Of a stretch of 64,000 bases of DNA, positions 53,601-59,600 are shown piece after piece. Source of the stretch: Strongylocentrotus droebachiensis (lineage: Eukaryota > Echinodermata > Echinoidea > Camarodonta > Strongylocentrotidae); the NCBI GenBank assembly GCA_035222895.1, contig JAVYIG010000885.1, positions 62,001 to 126,000 of the forward strand, in the 5' to 3' direction. The notes under the pieces were generated by a model, which was given only the letters and a program-made list of their open reading frames with translations, searched no databases and was not told the origin of the DNA. Position 1 is the first letter of the stretch; each line of letters starts with the position of its first letter. The translations under genes and the position numbers were made by a program.

Positions 53601-56600
53601 GGAACATGTATTCAATATCATTGAGCTGTGTAAAGAAACCTCAAACTGCAAAAGGGCTTAATTTAAGCACAACGCCCTTCCTAGGACCAGCAGTAGGAGT
53701 ACCACGAGTCAAGTTTCCCTTATTCATCGTAGGTAATCTATTAGCCAACGATATTAACCCTAACCCTGGGCCAGAAAATGGAAAAGCCCGCAGGGGACGT
53801 AAACCTAAGTATCCTTGCGGATTGTGTGGGTATGCTGTCAAAATGAACTGTATCCAGTGCACAGGTTGTAACAAATAGTTTCACAATGCCTGTTCAGGTG
53901 CTTCAGATAGTGGCCATCCTAGTACATGTAATAGATCTACTATGGTTTGGATTTGTACTACCTGTGACGACTTAAATATAACTAAATCTAGAAACGATTC
54001 TACTGCTTATGTTTACTCTAACAATTGTGACAATTCATTGCTACATGTTAGTCTTAACGAGAACGACACGGGAAAAGATTTGCACCCTGACTTTGACGTG
54101 GATGCAGATCCACCGCCGATCCTCACCACCAGCTACCCAAGACAGGGTTCCCGTCAACATCGACATCAACCTCAAGCTGATATAGCTGAAGCGAAATCCA
54201 ACAACCTACAGAGTCGGAAACGAGTGCCTACACTCAAAATTGCCAACTCATTGGATGGTTGGAGAATAGTTCAGCGACATGTTTCCCCAATAAAAATGTG
54301 TAAATCCTCGGGAAAATGGACACTAAATAAAAAGTACTCTACATCTACATGTAATAATGATACCAGAAGGCAACAGCCTAAGGTTAAACTTAATTCGACC
54401 AATTGTTCTCTAAACTTGGCCATTTTGAATTGCCGCAGTGTCCGAGGGAAAGCTTCAATTCTACAAGCAACCATTGATAACGAGAAACTGGACATTCTGG
54501 TCGGCACAGAGTCATGGCTTTACCAAGATATTGGCTCAGCCGAAATTTTTCCAAGGAACTTGAACATTTTTCGTAAAGATAGGAACTCCTACGGAGGGGG
54601 TGTCTGTATAGCCATCAACAAGGACATTCCATGTTTTGAAAGGAAAGACCTATCAGAAGAGGGAGTCGAACTCATTTGGTGTCAAGCTTCGATTTCTGGC
54701 GAAACTGTTCTGTTGGGAGCATTCTATAGACCACCAGGAGAAAGCGCTACCCCTATTGATAAGTTGAAGGAAAATTTACTCAAGATACACAGCAGCACAA
54801 GATCTCCTCATGTAATTCTTGGCGGCGACGTTAACGTCCCAGGATTGACTTGGAGCACTGATGATGTTACTTCACCAAAGGGAAGTCTTCGGAAATCCTT
54901 ACTGGATCTTATTGATGACAACCACTTATCCCAGATGGTTACCTTCCCAACAAGACATCACCAAAATGGAACAGAGAACACGCTGGATCTCTTACTAACA
55001 ACACATCCTTCCCTAGTCACAGATGTGAAGCCAGTTGCAGGCCTCAGTGACCATTGCATTGTTAAAGCAAAGTTCTCTACCCTTACCAATCTTCTGAAAA
55101 ATCCACCGCGCATAATGCAACTATGGAAGAACGTAGTCCCCGATGACTTCAAAGACAAAGTTCGGAAACTGAAAGCAGATTATTTTGAGAGAAATCCTGA
55201 TTCAAAATCGGTTGAGGAAAACTGGTTGTGTTTCAGGGATAATCTGAAGACAATAGTCTCGGACACAGTACCTACCAAAACATCCAAGGAGAATATACGT
55301 AAGCCTTGGTTCACACGCACACGCAAGCGACTGTGTAGCAAGAAGGAGAAAGCTTACATCAAAGCAAAGCGTTCTGGAAATCACCAAGACTGGATTGATT
55401 TTACAAACATACGCAAAGATGCTAGTAAATCCATCAGATCTGCACACAGGCAATACATCAAAGAGTTGACGGAGAACGCGAACACCAAGAATTTCTGGCG
55501 ATATATACGCTCAACAAGAAAGGACAATGTCGGCATTCAAACCCTGAAAGTCAACGATAAAACTCTCACCAATGCCCGAGACAAAGCGTTTGCACCATCA
55601 AGCCAGTTTGAAAGCGTCTTCAATCGAGAGAGCCAAGGCCAAAAGCCTCAACCAACCATGACTGTAAATCCCTTCCCGGAGATGCCACCCATAATTGTCG
55701 ATACAGAAGGAGTTAGGAAGCTGTTGCGGAATATCAATACCTCAAAGGCTATAGGTCCAGATCAAGTCCCGAATCAAGCCTTGAAGTTAGCAGCAGATGA
55801 AATTGCTCTTGTACTCCAGCATCTATTTCAGCAATCACTCGACCTGGGTGACCTCCCGGAGGATTGGAGGAAAGCAAACATCACACCCATCTACAAAAAG
55901 GGCCCACAACAAATCCAGCGAATTAACGTCCGGTCTCTCTAACGTGTGTTTGTTGTAAGCTCCTGGAACATATCATTGATTCGAATCTTATGACCCATTT
56001 ATCAAAATGGGACATACTCTCTGACAACCAGCATGCTTTCAGAAAGGCAAGATCTTGTGAAACTCAGCTTATCTTGACAACTCATGATCTTACAAAGAGT
56101 ATTGATACTGGACTGACAACGGATGTAGCTATACTGGATTTTCGAAGGCCTTCGATGTGATGCCGCATCATAGCCTTCTCACTAAACTGGACTTCTACGG
56201 GATTAGATACAAAACCAAAAAGTGGATATCATCCTTCCTTACTAAGAGATCCCAGAGGGTCATGATTAACGGCGAGTGTTCTGACTGGGTTTACGTCCTT
56301 AGTGGGACTCCACAGGGTACGGTCCTCGGGCCTCATCTCTTCCTCCTTCATATCAATGATATTGATAATGGTGTGAAGAGTACTACCAGACTCTTTGCGG
56401 ATGATTGCTTAATCTACAACACCATAAGATCACCCAAAGATGAGGAAATACTGCAAACGGATCTTAACACCTTGGTCAACTGGGCCAATACCTGGAGAAT
56501 GACTTTCAACCCGAGCAAATGCACAACTATGCGAGTCACGAGGAGCAGGAAACCAAACAGAACATCTTACCAGATGATGGAAGTCAATCTCGAAGAAACC

Positions 56601-59600
56601 ATACACACCAGATACTTGGGTATAATCATACAAAATGATATGAGATGGATCAAACAGGTTGAAAATTCAAGAAGTAAGGCCATGAAAGTAGTCAACTTCT
56701 TGAAAAGGAACTTCTATCAATCTTCAACAAAAAACAAAGGAGAAGCTGTATTCTATGCTGGTTAAACCTCATCTTAACTATGCTTCTTCAGCCTGGGATC
56801 CATATACGACCACCAACATCAGCAACATTGAGAGAGTCCAGAATGCAGCAGCTAGATTCGTCAAAAACACTTATACAAGATATTCAAGTGTCACTGCTTT
56901 GAAGGACTCAATGGGTTGGATCCCCCTCCAGGAGGAAAGACGGAAGTCTCGTATCACCTGTTTGTACAAAATGATTCACGACTTGATGGACATCAACTAC
57001 AAGAATTACATCTCACCCAAGGTAGAACGAACAAGACGGGGCCTTGACCAACAATTCTATATCAACAAAGTCAGGACGGACGCATACGATTACTCATTCT
57101 TCCCAAGGACGGTTAAGGACTGGAACAGTCTTTCTCCCTCAATTGTAGCCCAACCTTCCTTAAATACTTTGAAATCTGCGCTTAAAACCAACTTAAAACC
57201 AGCACCTTAAGTTGGTGGCCGCACACAACGAGACACCTCCAGTTTAAACACCTTTACGGCGTCTTTTGGAGGAATCCTACCAAGTACCAAGTACCAAGTC
57301 CTACCAAGTACCTCAGAATTAAGGATGTCTGGTTTTAAATGCGACTTTGTTCCAATGATAACGTCAGGTTTGTGATCGTCTATTATTGCTTCCATATGAG
57401 GAATTTTGGTGTAAAGTCCATCACAATTTACAAGGATACATTTAATACTTTTGCGGGGACGCATGTTCCTGTCCCTATTTGTTGGTTGTTTAATACCACG
57501 ATGTTGACCCCATGCAGGAGATGAAGTAGCATTTGGTGGTCCAATGTCGCCGACATCTTGGTTGGCTGTGTCGTCCAAGCTGCTAAATGAGTTGGAAGTC
57601 TGCATAGTGCTAATAGGGGAATGGAAAACCGAAGGGCTGATGTTAGGTAAGCCACATTGGCAACATATCCACGTCAGGCTCGTGTCAGCATATGCCTTGT
57701 ATATGTTTAAAGGCATGTCCATACAGTCTATGTGATACCAACCATCACACTCATCACACTGAAGGCAGTTTTGACCCCATTTTGCTGCTCTTTTACAGAT
57801 TATACATGGATACCTGACCACCCGAGGACCTGGGTTCACCTCTGTATCTCCCCCTAGCAATAGCAATATGGCTAGATAGGACAGGTTGTTCTGTCTTAGG
57901 GATGTTCCTATACGTCGAAATTTCGAAGTGACAATGATATGCATTTTGTCTTTAGAGTTACTTGACAAATAGCTATATCCAACTGATGTAGGCAGGGTAG
58001 TGTAAACTTTCAAGTTGCCATAGTTGAGGCCTAATGTGTCTATCACATGCCTAAGGAAGTCAGAAAAATCCAAGTTTTGACTGTTTCCATCTGATCTGAT
58101 CAATATATTGTTCCATGACTATCCACGTGAGTTTGAATGCAACAATATATAACTATCTAATGTATGAGAGTCAATATGAATACAAGCTCAAGATTACATG
58201 GGGAGACCAATATCTGATCAATATATTGTTCCATGACTATCCACGTGAGTTTGAATGCAACATTATATAACTATCTAATGTCTGTGAGTCAATATGAATA
58301 CAAGCTCAAGATTACATGTGGAGACCAAGATCTGATCAATATACTATTCCATGACTATCCACGTGAGTTTGAATGCAATATTATATAAATATTTAATGTC
58401 TAAAAATCAATATGAATAAAAGCTCAAGATTACATGGGGAGACCAGGATCTTATCAATATTATTATACCATGACTATCCACGTGATTTTGAATGCACTGT
58501 TATCCAAGTATTTAAAGATAAACTCCAGTTCTGGTAAAAAAAAAGAAAATTAATTCTCACAGAATCAGACGAAACTTACACTGAATGTTCAAGATTACAA
58601 ATAAATGACATGTGCCAAACAGTTTTGGAAGAAAATGTATACTGGCTGAGTAATGAGCATAGAAAGACAAGGAAATCAAGGTAGTACTAGCCCCGACACC
58701 GTGTGTGTTGTCCCATATATAGCTTTCTGTGTACAGTGCTTGTTACTTTACCAAGACTCGGTCAAATTTATTATGATTTTAATGACTCCAGAACCTTGCA
58801 GTGCACACCAATACTTACATGCTACATGGTCAACTGTTTCTGATCCTTTCCACACCTTTTCTTTCACAATGCAATCGCATTACCAGTAATAAAGTTTATC
58901 TTTAATATCTTAAAGTCAATTACCCAAGAAAGAGTATATCATGAGAGCTGAATACAAGCTCAAGATCATTTGGGGAGACAGGGGCAGCGTCTCATGAAAC
59001 CGTCATGAGTACAAGTTCAACGACATCCCATTGAAACGCGCGTTAAACTTACACGCATTCCTACGGGATGTCAGTGAACTTGTACTTATGACGCTGCCCA
59101 GGATCTTAATTATTAATATATTATTCCATGACTATCCACTTGAGTTTGAATGCAATTTTACTCAAGTATCTTATGTCTGAGAGTCATTTACATATGGAAT
59201 AGTATTTGGTATTATTATTTCAAGCTCAAGATTATATGGGGAAATTATACTTTTTATCATTCTGTACTTAAAAAGATTTCCACAACGCCCCTAATTGCAG
59301 TGTTATAATCTATGTTCAAAGTCATAGATATAAATGTTAATGTGAGCCAATTGGTGTAGATTCGTGGGTCAAAATGTATTTTTAAAAGTAAAAGTGACAA
59401 TATTACAAAAGTCAAGTTGTTTTTTCAATACATTTGTTTGATCAGTTGCTTAGTGTTAATGCTCTGTCAGGCGTCCAACTGTTTAAAAATATGCAATTTT
59501 TAATCATAAATGAAAATATGAAATGTTTTTGATTAACATGTATGCTGAAACTAAAGGGTGTATGACCTTTGACCTCTCCAGAGAGGGACTTTTTTCATAT

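Larger units (their letters stand above)
50578..58103 (-). pseudogene. Old LINE (CR1/jockey-like) with 2A-like motif, PHD-like finger, APE endonuclease and RT
   Basis: Read from right to left. 58103-57305: open frame with [14 protein letters not shown] (2A-like, D86-P93 of the frame), a Cys/His-rich PHD-like finger ([25 protein letters not shown]), then the start of the endonuclease ([20 protein letters not shown]). A plus-strand LINE then interrupts. 53165-52509: rest of the endonuclease ([39 protein letters not shown]). 52320-51713 and 51584-50578: RT blocks ([60 protein letters not shown]). It is broken by stops, frameshifts and the element at 51111. Clade by inference from architecture. 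Confidence 0.88.
58105..59245 (+). pseudogene. Tandem array of exon 7 3' halves with donors
   Basis: A unit of about 118 bp holds the last ~67 bases of exon 7 plus its donor and the GTGAGTTTGAATGCA intron start. Donor positions are 58127, 58245, 58363 and 58482 (the last changed to GTGATT). A fifth copy is split by a foldback element and ends at 59140 with a dead donor (TTGAG). A sixth fragment starts near 59221. Units 2 and 3 are open in the exon frame ([11 protein letters not shown] followed by INILFHDYP); unit 4 has a stop and a frameshift. The first unit is cut by the minus-strand LINE at about 58100. Confidence 0.87.

Noticed and set aside
53282..55942. Active, intact LINE
   Set aside because: One nonsense codon and three frameshifts interrupt the coding region.
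57207..58103. A separate 298-residue PHD-finger protein gene on the minus strand
   Set aside because: The frame runs into endonuclease sequence of a LINE, starts inside exon 7 debris and is cut by another LINE.
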